Origin: Hyphomicrobium sp.
Lineage (GTDB): Bacteria > Pseudomonadota > Alphaproteobacteria > Rhizobiales > Hyphomicrobiaceae
Assembly: GCA_025351425.1 (NCBI GenBank)
Contig: JANXVY010000095.1
Location: forward strand, 1 to 63,746
Direction: 5' to 3'
DNA: 63,746 bases
Position 1 is the stretch's first letter. Every line of letters begins with the position of its first letter. Below, one piece after another: positions 44,445 to 52,459 of the stretch. A model generated the notes under the pieces. It was not told the origin of the DNA. It was given only the letters and a program-made list of their open reading frames with translations, and did not search any database. Made by a program: the position numbers and the translations under genes.

Positions 44445-45122
44445 GTGCGCCGAGCCCATCTAGCGCATCTCCTGCTGGCCTGCGGGGTCATTTGCGCCCT
44501 TTTTGCCGCCCTCGCGATCTTTGATCAGGCCTGGGAATACACCTACGGCTGGCTTGGATTGGCGCTCGGCCTCCAGGCGATTGATCCCAAGGTGGTGACG
44601 GCTGGCGATCTGCCCATCGCGGAGCGCCCGGTCGACACTCGGACACAAGCGATCGTCGCATTCTTGAACACCGTGTTCGTGCCGATCCTTGCCATGTTGC
44701 ATGCTGGATTTCTGGATGGCTGGGGCGGCATCGTGGTCGCAGCCGTGGCGCTCCTGGCAGCCGTGTATCGGGTCACATTTCATACCTCCACGGGTCCGTC
44801 CGTCTCGAATTTCCTAGGCTTGCCTGCCATCTGGAGCGTCCTTGGTTTATATCTCCACGCCTTCGATGCGACCCCCCTTGTGGCCGTGCTTCTCATCGGG
44901 CTCTCCATCGTCCTGGGCCTAATGCCTTATCGCTGCCCAAACCCCCTTTGGAGTACGCGCTGGACCACGACGACACGCGTGGTTACGGCAGTCTGGGCCA
45001 TCACGGCCGCCATCACACTATGGAACGGCCTGCCTGCGAGTGCGACCGCAAAAGGCCTGTTTCTGGCCGCCGCGCTTTACGGCTTGACGCTCACGATCCT
45101 CACGGCGCGCGAGCAGACGTGA
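44445..45122 (+). CDS. phosphatidylcholine-synthase-like membrane protein lacking the catalytic motif
   Basis: A 225-residue protein with six or seven membrane segments. Its layout follows bacterial phosphatidylcholine synthase (CDP-alcohol phosphatidyltransferase family): HLLLACGVICALFAALAIFD then GWLGLALGLQAID, FLNTVFVPILAMLHAGFL, NFLGLPAIWSVLGLYLHAFD and GLMPYRCPNPLW. But the family motif D-x2-DG-x2-AR-x8-G-x3-D-x3-D is absent: the DGIDG/AR region reads QAIDPKVVTA and the downstream Asp pair is replaced (TQAIVAFLN). So it should not make phosphatidylcholine. GTG at 44445 follows AGGAG. Homology is from memory of the family and needs a profile search. Confidence 0.6.
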   Translation: MRRAHLAHLLLACGVICALFAALAIFDQAWEYTYGWLGLALGLQAIDPKVVTAGDLPIAERPVDTRTQAIVAFLNTVFVPILAMLHAGFLDGWGGIVVAAVALLAAVYRVTFHTSTGPSVSNFLGLPAIWSVLGLYLHAFDATPLVAVLLIGLSIVLGLMPYRCPNPLWSTRWTTTTRVVTAVWAITAAITLWNGLPASATAKGLFLAAALYGLTLTILTAREQT

Positions 45123-45146
45123 ACGCCACGGGAGCCACGTTTTTTT

Positions 45147-46907
45147 CTAGGCGAGCGCCTGATAGGCCTCGAATTGGGACAGGAAGACGCGCCCCGTCAT
45201 CTCGTCGAGGAAGTGGCCCCGCTTGAGCCGGTCCATCACCGGTCCTTTGACCTCCGACAGGTGGAGCATAATCCCCCCGTCTTTCAGGTTCCGGTTGATC
45301 GCTTCCAGGCTCTCGAGCGCGCTGGCGTCGATGTGGTTGATGGCGGGGCACATCAGGATGACGTGCTTGAGCATCGGGCGCTCGGCAGCAAGCGCGCTGA
45401 CGAGTTCCTCCAAAAAGCGCGCATTCGCAAAATAGAGGCTCTCGTCGACCCGCACGGTAAGCACAGTTTCACTCGTAATAACGTCATGGCGGTCGATGTT
45501 TCGAAAGTGAGCGGTTCCAGGAATAAGACCCACGATGGCCCAATGCGGGCGGCTGGTCCGCCACAGATGCAGTCCGATCGAGACCAAGACCCCGCTGACG
45601 ATCCCGATTTCGACACCAAGACCAAGCGTGAGCGCAATCGTCGCCGCCATCGCGGCAAAATCGGCCTTCGAGTAGGTCCATGTCCGCTTCAACGTATTCA
45701 GATCGACCAGAGACAGCACCGCAACGATGATGGTCGCAGCGAGCGTTGCTTGCGGCAGAAAGTAGAGCAGGGGTGTGAGCAAGAGCGCGGCCACCAGAAT
45801 ACCGGCGGCCGTAAAGACCCCAGCGGCTGGCGTGACGGCGCCCGCATCGAAGTTCACGACCGAACGGGCAAAGCCGCCGGTCACGGGGTATCCGCCGGTC
45901 AAGGCCGCTGCGATGTTGGCAGCCCCCAAGCCGATGAGTTCCTGGTCTGGTATGATCCTCTGGCGGCGCTTGGCGGCCAGGGTCTGTGCAACCGACACCG
46001 ATTCCACAAATCCCACGACACTGATCAGCAGCGCCGAACCGGCAAGCTGCCGCCAGAGAGCAGGGTCGAAAGACGGCAACGTGAGGGGCGGTAAACCCTG
46101 CGGGATCGTGCCAACGATCTTCACGCCCATATCGACCAACCCGAGCCCCCAGGTCAGCAGGGTTGTCCCAAGGACGGCGCACACCGGTGCGGCGCGGGTT
46201 GCGGCCTCGGCACGCGATTTGACCCAGCCCCGCGCGAGCAGCAGCGGCTTCAGCCAGCGGCGCGACCAGAACAGGAAGGCGGTTGCGCCAAGCCCGATCG
46301 CGAGCGTGATGGGATTGGCCTGTGGCATATGACGCCAGAGATCGCCACCAAGTTGGAGGAGGGTCTCGCCCTCAGCTTTGATCCCGAGAATATGTTTGAG
46401 CTGGCTCGCAGCGATCAGCAGGCCGGACGCCGTGATGAATCCCGAAATCACCGAATGACTGAGGAAATTGGCCAGCAGGCCGAGCCGTAGAATGCCCATC
46501 CCCACCAGCATCAAGCCCGAAACGAAGGCCAGCAGCACAGCAGCCGTCAGATAATCGCCCGAACCGGCCGCAGCGACCTTGCTGACGGCCGACGCGGTCA
46601 TCAAGGACACGACCGCCACAGGCCCCACGGCGAGCGCCCGGCTGGTCCCGAAGACGGCGTAGGCAACGAGCGGCAGGATGCTGGCATAGAGACCGACTTC
46701 CGGCGGAAGACCAGCCAGGAGCGCATAGGCGAGGCTCTGGGGAATGAGCATGATCGTCACGATCAGCGCCGCCAGTAGATCGTCGGAGAGCATCTCGCGC
46801 GAGTAGGCCGCTCCCCAATCGAGGATCGGCGCAGCGCTGCGCACCCAAAGCGGAAGCGCCATCAGCCGGGCGCGCAGGGTCGTGGTTGTCGATGACGTTG
46901 ATTTCAA
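45147..46907 (-). CDS. SulP-family anion permease with STAS domain
   Basis: A 586-residue protein with about 11-12 membrane segments beginning LSDDLLAALIVTIMLIPQSLAYALL (SulP signature near LPPEVGLYASILP), and a C-terminal STAS domain (VILMCPAINHIDASALESLE). SulP transporters move sulfate or other anions and bicarbonate. It is the last gene of the leftward sulfur operon, 33 bases after the SQR fusion, so it could export sulfite/sulfate or import sulfate. Confidence 0.9.
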   Translation of the reverse strand: MKSTSSTTTTLRARLMALPLWVRSAAPILDWGAAYSREMLSDDLLAALIVTIMLIPQSLAYALLAGLPPEVGLYASILPLVAYAVFGTSRALAVGPVAVVSLMTASAVSKVAAAGSGDYLTAAVLLAFVSGLMLVGMGILRLGLLANFLSHSVISGFITASGLLIAASQLKHILGIKAEGETLLQLGGDLWRHMPQANPITLAIGLGATAFLFWSRRWLKPLLLARGWVKSRAEAATRAAPVCAVLGTTLLTWGLGLVDMGVKIVGTIPQGLPPLTLPSFDPALWRQLAGSALLISVVGFVESVSVAQTLAAKRRQRIIPDQELIGLGAANIAAALTGGYPVTGGFARSVVNFDAGAVTPAAGVFTAAGILVAALLLTPLLYFLPQATLAATIIVAVLSLVDLNTLKRTWTYSKADFAAMAATIALTLGLGVEIGIVSGVLVSIGLHLWRTSRPHWAIVGLIPGTAHFRNIDRHDVITSETVLTVRVDESLYFANARFLEELVSALAAERPMLKHVILMCPAINHIDASALESLEAINRNLKDGGIMLHLSEVKGPVMDRLKRGHFLDEMTGRVFLSQFEAYQALA

Positions 46908-46940
46908 GTCCCGGCGCTACCTCTACCCGCTTTCCAAAAC

Positions 46941-48608
46941 TCACGCCATGATGGTGGGCTTGGCCAGCCACTCGCGGCCCTTGAGCATGGCCTTCCAGTA
47001 AACCGGCGGCAGCACCCGCTCCTTCAGAAGCCATGCCGCGCGTGACGGCTTCTGCCCGTTGATGAGGAAGTCCGGGAAACTCGGCAGCAACTTGCCGCCG
47101 TAGCCGAACTCGGCAAGCACGATCTTGCCCCGCTCGACCGTCAGCGGGCACGAGCCATAACCGTCGTAGATCGCACTGCCCGAGCCCAGGCCCATGTCGA
47201 TCGCCATGTTATGGGCGACGACCGGAGCCTGCTTGCGGGCGGCGGCCGCCGTCTTGGCGTTGGGCGCGGAGCAGGCGTCCCCCAGGGAGTAGACGTTGGC
47301 ATAGGACTTGTGCCGCAGCGTGCCTTGGTCGACGTCGACCCATCCGGCTGCATCGGCCAGCGGGCTCACGCGGATGAAGTCGGGCGCACACTGCGGCGGC
47401 GTGACGTGGATCATGTCGAAAGGAACCTCGACGGTTTCCGTGGGCTGGCCGGGCGCCGCCTTCGTGAACCAGGCTTTCTTCGCCCCGCCGTCGATGGCGA
47501 CCAGATTATGGTGGAAGTTGAGCTTGGCGTTGTATCGCTCCACGTACGTCATCAGCGCAGGCACATACGCGGGAACGCCAAACAACACGCCTCCGGCATT
47601 GTAGAATCCGACGTCGATGTCCTTGAGGCAGCCGTTGCGGTACCAGTGGTCGGCCGAGAGATACATGGCCTTCTGCGGTGCGCCGGCGCACTTGATCGGC
47701 ATAGGCGGCTGGGTGAACAACGCACGTCCCGAGCGCAAACCGCGCACCAGTTCCCAGGTGTAGGGCGCAAGGTCATACCGGTAGTTCGACGTGACGCCGT
47801 TGCGTCCGATCGTGGCGCTCAGGCCCTCGACCTTGTTCCAGTCGAGCTTGATGCCCGGGCATACGACGAGGCGCTTGTATTTGACGATCCGGCAGCCTTC
47901 TAAGATGACGGCGTCTTCCTTGGGTTCGATGGCGGTGACGGCGGCCTTGATCCACTTGACACCGCGCGGAATGACCGAGGCCATCGTATTGACCGTGACG
48001 GATGCATCGAAAACGCCGCCCCCGACCAGGGTCCAGCCGGGCTGATAGTAGTGTGTGTCGGCCGGGTCGATGATCGCGATATCGAGGCCAGACTTGCGCG
48101 CGAGCAGGCTGGCTGCGACCGAAATGCCGGCTGCTCCTCCGCCGATGATGACGATATCGTGCGTTGCGTCGGCGACGTTGAGGGGTGTCTTGCCCCCGTT
48201 AGCAATCCGCCGCACGATACCCGACATGTCGTATCCGGCAGCCCGCGTCGCAGCCAGAATGTCGGGCAACGGCTTCGAACCCGCCTGTGCCAACGACCAC
48301 AGCGCCGCCGACCGCGTCCCCGTGCGGCAGTACGCCAGCACGGGCTTCGGCAGTTCGCCGAGCAACACCCCGAATTCCTTCGCATCAAGATCGGACAGCA
48401 TCCCGGACACGATGGGCTGATAGCGGAATTCAAGCCCAGCGGCGGTGGCGGCGTCGCGCAACTCCTGCGAGAGCGGCTGGTCGGCGCCTTCGCCATCGGG
48501 GCGATGGCAGATCACGGATCGAAACCCGGCCGCCCGGATCGCCGGGATATCCCCGCCAGTAATCTGCGGCGCAACCGTCACGTCCTCGCTGAGTTTGCGT
48601 AAATCCAT
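46941..48608 (-). CDS. DUF442 (Blh-like) - sulfide:quinone oxidoreductase fusion
   Basis: A 555-residue two-domain protein. Residues 1-115 are a TIGR01244/DUF442 domain with the phosphatase-like loop C94-RTGTRS. From about 150 it is a flavoprotein: IVIIGGGAAGISVAASLLAR, then the SQR cysteines Cys307 (IKCAGAPQKAMYL) and Cys487 (YGSCPLT), the type found in mitochondrial-type SQR. It oxidises sulfide to persulfide/polysulfide with quinone reduction. The N-terminal domain may relay the sulfane sulfur. In known Blh the DUF442 domain is instead fused to a persulfide dioxygenase. Gene 3 from the end of the leftward operon, with peroxiredoxin upstream. Confidence 0.9.
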   Translation of the reverse strand: MDLRKLSEDVTVAPQITGGDIPAIRAAGFRSVICHRPDGEGADQPLSQELRDAATAAGLEFRYQPIVSGMLSDLDAKEFGVLLGELPKPVLAYCRTGTRSAALWSLAQAGSKPLPDILAATRAAGYDMSGIVRRIANGGKTPLNVADATHDIVIIGGGAAGISVAASLLARKSGLDIAIIDPADTHYYQPGWTLVGGGVFDASVTVNTMASVIPRGVKWIKAAVTAIEPKEDAVILEGCRIVKYKRLVVCPGIKLDWNKVEGLSATIGRNGVTSNYRYDLAPYTWELVRGLRSGRALFTQPPMPIKCAGAPQKAMYLSADHWYRNGCLKDIDVGFYNAGGVLFGVPAYVPALMTYVERYNAKLNFHHNLVAIDGGAKKAWFTKAAPGQPTETVEVPFDMIHVTPPQCAPDFIRVSPLADAAGWVDVDQGTLRHKSYANVYSLGDACSAPNAKTAAAARKQAPVVAHNMAIDMGLGSGSAIYDGYGSCPLTVERGKIVLAEFGYGGKLLPSFPDFLINGQKPSRAAWLLKERVLPPVYWKAMLKGREWLAKPTIMA

Positions 48609-48661
48609 GTCCGTCTCCCTGAAGCGTTTGATGACCGGCGTCTCTCCGCGCCGTTATCTGG

Positions 48662-49348
48662 CTAGTCGATCTTCGTCTTGCTGAAATACCAATCGGTGGT
48701 GTCGAACCCTTGGTCCTTGCGCACTCTGGCCTCCTGAACGGTCGCCGGCGGCGGCACGATGACGGGCTCGCCCGGCTGCCAGCCCTCCGGCGTCGCCACC
48801 TTGTGCACATCGCTCGTCTGCAACGCTTTGACCAGGCGGACGAACTCGTCGACGCACCGGCCATTTGTCATTGGATAATAGACCATCGCCCGCAGAATGC
48901 CGTTGGGATCGATGATGAACGTTGCGCGCACGGCCGACGTATCGCTCGCCCCCGGCTGGATCATGCCGTAGGCACCGGCAACCGTCATCGATAGGTCTTC
49001 GATGATGGGAAACGGTATTTCGACGCCGAACTTTTCCTCGATGTTTCTCACCCAGGCAATGTGAGCAAAATTGCTGTCGATCGATAGCCCGAGCAATTCG
49101 CAATTCATGGCGGCAAACGTCGCGTGGTGGCGCGCGAAAGCTATGAATTCCGTGGTGCAAACCGGCGTGAAGTCGGCCGGATGCGAGAACAAGATGAGCC
49201 ATTGGCCGCGGTAACCAACGAGGGTCTTGCGGCCATGGGTCGTGTTCGCATCGAAGGCGGGCGCTGGCTGATTGAGCCCTGGCAAGGGTTGCGATGGCGG
49301 CCTTGCAGCAAGCTCGGCGTCGCCGAGGATGCTCAATTGCGTGGACAT
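48662..49348 (-). CDS. peroxiredoxin, Prx6/1-Cys-like
   Basis: A 228-residue peroxiredoxin. The peroxidatic Cys64 is in FSHPADFTPVCTTEF. IDSNFAHIAW and RATFIIDPNGILRAMVYYP are Prx6-type signatures. Other cysteines (NCELLG and NGRCVDEF) are present but not at the canonical resolving position, so the 1-Cys class fits. It reduces peroxides or oxidised sulfur species. ATG at 49348 is preferred to the upstream open codons. It lies between the dioxygenase and the SQR fusion, an unusual place that suggests protection from oxygen/sulfide reactions. Confidence 0.9.
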   Translation of the reverse strand: MSTQLSILGDAELAARPPSQPLPGLNQPAPAFDANTTHGRKTLVGYRGQWLILFSHPADFTPVCTTEFIAFARHHATFAAMNCELLGLSIDSNFAHIAWVRNIEEKFGVEIPFPIIEDLSMTVAGAYGMIQPGASDTSAVRATFIIDPNGILRAMVYYPMTNGRCVDEFVRLVKALQTSDVHKVATPEGWQPGEPVIVPPPATVQEARVRKDQGFDTTDWYFSKTKID

Positions 49349-49447
49349 GGATGCGCTCCGCGGTCTTACATATTTGTCGAAAACTCTTGGATCACAGCTC
49401 ATTTGGGTCTCGCGTATAAATTCGGCCGTCCTTTTCAGGACGGTACC

Positions 49448-50335
49448 TTACAGACCGTCAACCGGCACTTTGAGAAACCTTTTGCCGCTGTCGTCGGGTT
49501 CGGGCAGATGGCCGGCCCGGATATTGACCTGCAACGAGGGAACGATCAGCCGGGGCATTCCAAGCGTCGCATCGCGGGCTTCCCGCATCTTGACGAAGTC
49601 GTCTTCGCTGATGCCGTCGCCCACGTGGATGTTATGCACCCGCTCATCGGCGACGGTTGTCTCCCACTTGATGTCGCGTCCATTGGGCCCGTAGTCGTGA
49701 CACATGAAAAGCCGTGCGCCAAGCGGGAGCATTTCGAGGATTTTGCGCGTCGAACGGAACAGAACGCGCGCGTCGCCGCCGGGGAAATCGGCGCGAGCGG
49801 TGCCGCCGTCCGGCATGAACAAGGTGTCGCCGACGAACGCCGCGTCCCCGATGACATGGGTCGTGCAGGCCGGCGTATGGCCCGGCGTGTACATGACGAA
49901 AGCGGTCATGGACCCGATGCTGTAGGTATCCCCATCCTTGAAGAGGCGGTCGAACTGGCTGCCATCGCGCTGGAACTTCGTGCCTTCGTTGAAGACTTTT
50001 CCAAACACCTCCTGCACCGTCGTGATGTGCTCGCCGATGCCGATTTTTCCGCCGAGCTTGTCCTGGATGTAGGGCGCAGCCGACAGATGGTCCGCGTGGG
50101 CATGCGTCTCGATCAACCATTCGAGCGTCAAGTTGTTCGCGCGGATGTAGGCGATGAGCTGATCGGCCGACGTGTAGCTGATGCGACCGGCCGCATAGTC
50201 GATATCCATCACCGAATCGATGATCGCGCAGGACGCCGACTGAGGGTCGCGGACCACGTAACTGATCGTGTTGGTGTCCTTTTCGAAAAAGGCCACCACG
50301 TCGGCCTTGACTGAAAAGTTGATCGGATAGGTCAT
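49448..50335 (-). CDS. persulfide dioxygenase-like metallo-beta-lactamase protein (ETHE1/Blh type)
   Basis: A 295-residue MBL-fold protein. The metal motif H78-A-H80-A-D82-H83 is in IETHAHADHL, PGHTPACTTH carries the next His, and FVGDTLFMPDGGTARADFP and the late HDYGPNGRDIKWETT match the persulfide dioxygenase subfamily. It oxidises glutathione persulfide to sulfite in an Fe(II)-dependent reaction. The PmpB-type gene ends 22 bases upstream of its start. It stands alone here and is not fused to DUF442. Confidence 0.88.
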   Translation of the reverse strand: MTYPINFSVKADVVAFFEKDTNTISYVVRDPQSASCAIIDSVMDIDYAAGRISYTSADQLIAYIRANNLTLEWLIETHAHADHLSAAPYIQDKLGGKIGIGEHITTVQEVFGKVFNEGTKFQRDGSQFDRLFKDGDTYSIGSMTAFVMYTPGHTPACTTHVIGDAAFVGDTLFMPDGGTARADFPGGDARVLFRSTRKILEMLPLGARLFMCHDYGPNGRDIKWETTVADERVHNIHVGDGISEDDFVKMREARDATLGMPRLIVPSLQVNIRAGHLPEPDDSGKRFLKVPVDGL

Positions 50336-50357
50336 GGGTCGTTCTCCGTGCAGATGG

Positions 50358-50813
50358 TCAAGAGCGGGGCGGCGCTAAAGCTGTGCCGCCTGGCGTGGCC
50401 GAAGCCGCAGCCTGGGCGTTGCGCGCGGCGATGAGGCCAGCGGCCAGTCCAGCGAAAAAAATTAAAGGCTCAAGCCGTCCCGTGCCGAGCATCGGAATGG
50501 CCCCGCCTGGACAAAATCCGGCGATTCCCCAGCCAATTCCAAACAGTGCCGAACCAGCAAGCAGGGGGGCGTCGATCCGCGGGTTGGTAGGGAGCAAAAA
50601 CGCCTCGCCCGCGAGCGGCTTCCCGCTTTGAAAGATGAACTGGTATCCAGCAGTCGTGACCGCCACGGCGCCTGCCATGACGAAGGCCAAGCTGGGGTCC
50701 CAGTGCCCGGCGAGATCGAAGAAGTTCATCACCTTGGCCGGATTGCCCATGCCCGAGATCAGGATGCCGAGGCCGAAGATGAGGCCAAATATGAACGCCA
50801 ATAGGATCTGCAT
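50358..50813 (-). CDS. YeeE/YedE family membrane protein, second half (PmpB-like)
   Basis: A 151-residue protein with four membrane segments (LLAFIFGLIFGLGILISGMG; AFVMAGAVAVTTAGYQFIF; and others). It carries the FGIGWGIAGFCPGGAI motif typical of YeeE/YedE half-proteins and their conserved Cys. These pairs are proposed to move sulfur-containing ions or thiosulfate. It starts 3 bases after the PmpA-like gene's stop, in one operon. Confidence 0.85.
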   Translation of the reverse strand: MQILLAFIFGLIFGLGILISGMGNPAKVMNFFDLAGHWDPSLAFVMAGAVAVTTAGYQFIFQSGKPLAGEAFLLPTNPRIDAPLLAGSALFGIGWGIAGFCPGGAIPMLGTGRLEPLIFFAGLAAGLIAARNAQAAASATPGGTALAPPRS

Positions 50814-50816
50814 CGG

Positions 50817-51245
50817 TCAACCTCCCAAGACGTGCCGGGCGACGAATACGGTGAGGGCGGCCGTCGCCATGAAGGTAAGCACGGCCGCCAGCGAACGGGG
50901 CGAGAACCGGGCGAGGCCACACACGCCGTGCCCGCTGGTGCACCCCGATCCATAGGTGACGCCGATGCCCACGATGACGCCTCCAGCCGCCAGCGCGGGC
51001 CAGGAGCCAGGCGAGGAAAATCCGGGCGGAACGGTAGATACAGCGGCGTAGGCAAAAGGTGCCAGCAGCATTCCCCCAAGAAAAGCGAGACGCCACGGCC
51101 AGTCCGTGACGATGCCGGGCGGCAGCAAGCCGCCCAGAATGCCGGTTATCCCGGCAATACGGCCGTGCACCGCCATGAGCAGAACCGCCGAAAGGCCGAT
51201 CAAGGCCCCGCCCAGTAACGATTGAAGTGGTGTGAACTCCGTCAT
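50817..51245 (-). CDS. YeeE/YedE family membrane protein, first half (PmpA-like)
   Basis: A 142-residue protein with membrane segments, beginning MTEFTPLQSLLGGALIGLSA, and the signature GVTYGSGCTSGHGVCGLAR with the conserved Cys residues. ATG at 51245 is preferred because GGAGG at 51254-51258 fits; two in-frame ATGs upstream do not. It pairs with the downstream half to form one transporter, here in the sulfide operon. Confidence 0.87.
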   Translation of the reverse strand: MTEFTPLQSLLGGALIGLSAVLLMAVHGRIAGITGILGGLLPPGIVTDWPWRLAFLGGMLLAPFAYAAVSTVPPGFSSPGSWPALAAGGVIVGIGVTYGSGCTSGHGVCGLARFSPRSLAAVLTFMATAALTVFVARHVLGG

Positions 51246-51265
51246 CGATAGCGCCTCCATTCTGA

Positions 51266-51418
51266 TCAAATCATGATCTTGAGAGCGAATGCGATCGTGA
51301 TTGCACCCCAGATCATCATGTTGAAGAAGCTGCGCAAGACTTGCCGATGATCGCTCTCGCCCTCAAGACCGAATGCGTTGCACAGCAGATCGCCCGGCAT
51401 CAAGAACAGTCTGGTCAT
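51266..51418 (-). CDS. 50-residue membrane peptide
   Basis: ATG at 51416-51418 overlaps the TGA of the DUF2892 gene (ATGA), giving a 50-residue product MTRLFLMPGDLLCNAFGLEG then NMMIWGAITIAFALKIMI. One membrane segment at the C-terminus, an acidic and Cys-containing start. It lies between DUF2892 and PmpA. The overlap and position make it very likely real, although it is too short to recognise by family. Confidence 0.72.
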   Translation of the reverse strand: MTRLFLMPGDLLCNAFGLEGESDHRQVLRSFFNMMIWGAITIAFALKIMI

Positions 51419-51627
51419 ACCGGCCGTCCGCCCTTCGAAACGGGAGCTGCGCACGTGGACAGCCCGAGCAGCGCGTAAGGCGGGCACCAGCCGATCAATG
51501 CGGTTCCCAACAGCACAAGGCCCACCCAGCCCCACGGGGTCTGTGGCCCAACGAAGACCAGACTGATCAAGGCCGACCCTGCGACGATGCGAATGATGCG
51601 ATCGATGATGCCGATATTACGGGTCAT
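51415..51627 (-). CDS. DUF2892 membrane protein
   Basis: A 70-residue protein with DUF2892 signature: RNIGIIDRIIRIVAGSALIS then GLVLLGTALIGWCPPYALLG and ends near STCAAPVS. Two membrane segments with a conserved Cys pair (WCPPY, STCAAP). DUF2892 proteins are common partners of rhodaneses and sulfur operons. ATG at 51627 is 5 bases after GGGAG. It precedes and overlaps the 50-residue membrane peptide. Confidence 0.85.
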   Translation of the reverse strand: MTRNIGIIDRIIRIVAGSALISLVFVGPQTPWGWVGLVLLGTALIGWCPPYALLGLSTCAAPVSKGGRPV

Positions 51628-51733
51628 AGCCACTCCCTTTGTGTCAGATCGCCCAGGAACGACACGACGACTAGCGGCTCGAATTTCTCCCGTATGTGCC
51701 TTTTACACTGTCAAACCCAAGCAGTTGCAGCCG

Positions 51734-52402
51734 TCACCGTTCGCGCGAAAGCTTTTCGAGTGCTGCTCGCTCGAGGATCGCCAGGCTGCCCCGCGAAATC
51801 GCAATCCACCCCCGCCGCTGGAACTCCGACAGGATACGGCTGACGACCTCTCGCGTCGTGCCGAGCTCGGACGCGATTTCCTGCTGAGTGGCGGCAAGGC
51901 TCCCCTCGCCGCGCGACAACTCCAGCAGTTTGGCCGCGACCCGGATATCCAGGCGGGCAAACGCGACCTGATCGATGATCCGGAACAAGTCCGTGACGCG
52001 GGCGCTGAAGGCCGTGAACACGAACCGGCGAAACAGCGGCGAGCGCGCAATCAGATCATCGAACGTTTCCCGCGGGATGGCGACCGCACGCACGTTTTCT
52101 TCGGCGATCGCCTCCGCCTGATAATCCTCGTATCCCATGAGGCACGCAGTTGTCAGCGCGCAACTTTCACCGGCTGATATGCGATACAACACGATCTCTC
52201 GGCCGCCTTCCGAGACCTGCTGCACCCGCACCGTTCCCTCGATGAGCAGCAGATAACTATCGGGCGCTTGGCCGGGCCCATAGATGCGGCTCCCCGCCGG
52301 CAATGAGACCACAACGCTGTTCCTGATCAGCGTCGACGACAGGGCGTCCGGTAGGCGTTTGAGACCTGGAAACAAGTCAAGCCAATGGCTCGTTGAGGGC
52401 AC
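51734..52402 (-). CDS. Crp/Fnr family regulator without FNR cysteines
   Basis: A 222-residue protein: cyclic-nucleotide-type sensor domain (about 15-125) and C-terminal helix-turn-helix with TQQEIASELGTTREVVSRIL, keeping the E-x-x-S-R recognition pattern for TTGA half sites. No N-terminal cysteine cluster, so it does not bind oxygen via Fe-S. A single Cys region (GESCALTTACLMGYED) could sense sulfide/persulfide. It lies immediately upstream of the sulfur operon and most likely controls it. Confidence 0.85.
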   Translation of the reverse strand: MPSTSHWLDLFPGLKRLPDALSSTLIRNSVVVSLPAGSRIYGPGQAPDSYLLLIEGTVRVQQVSEGGREIVLYRISAGESCALTTACLMGYEDYQAEAIAEENVRAVAIPRETFDDLIARSPLFRRFVFTAFSARVTDLFRIIDQVAFARLDIRVAAKLLELSRGEGSLAATQQEIASELGTTREVVSRILSEFQRRGWIAISRGSLAILERAALEKLSRER

Positions 52403-52459
52403 GGTGGGGTTCTCCTGGAGGCGCTTGCCTCAAGTGTAGGCGAGTAACCCCAGGTAGGC

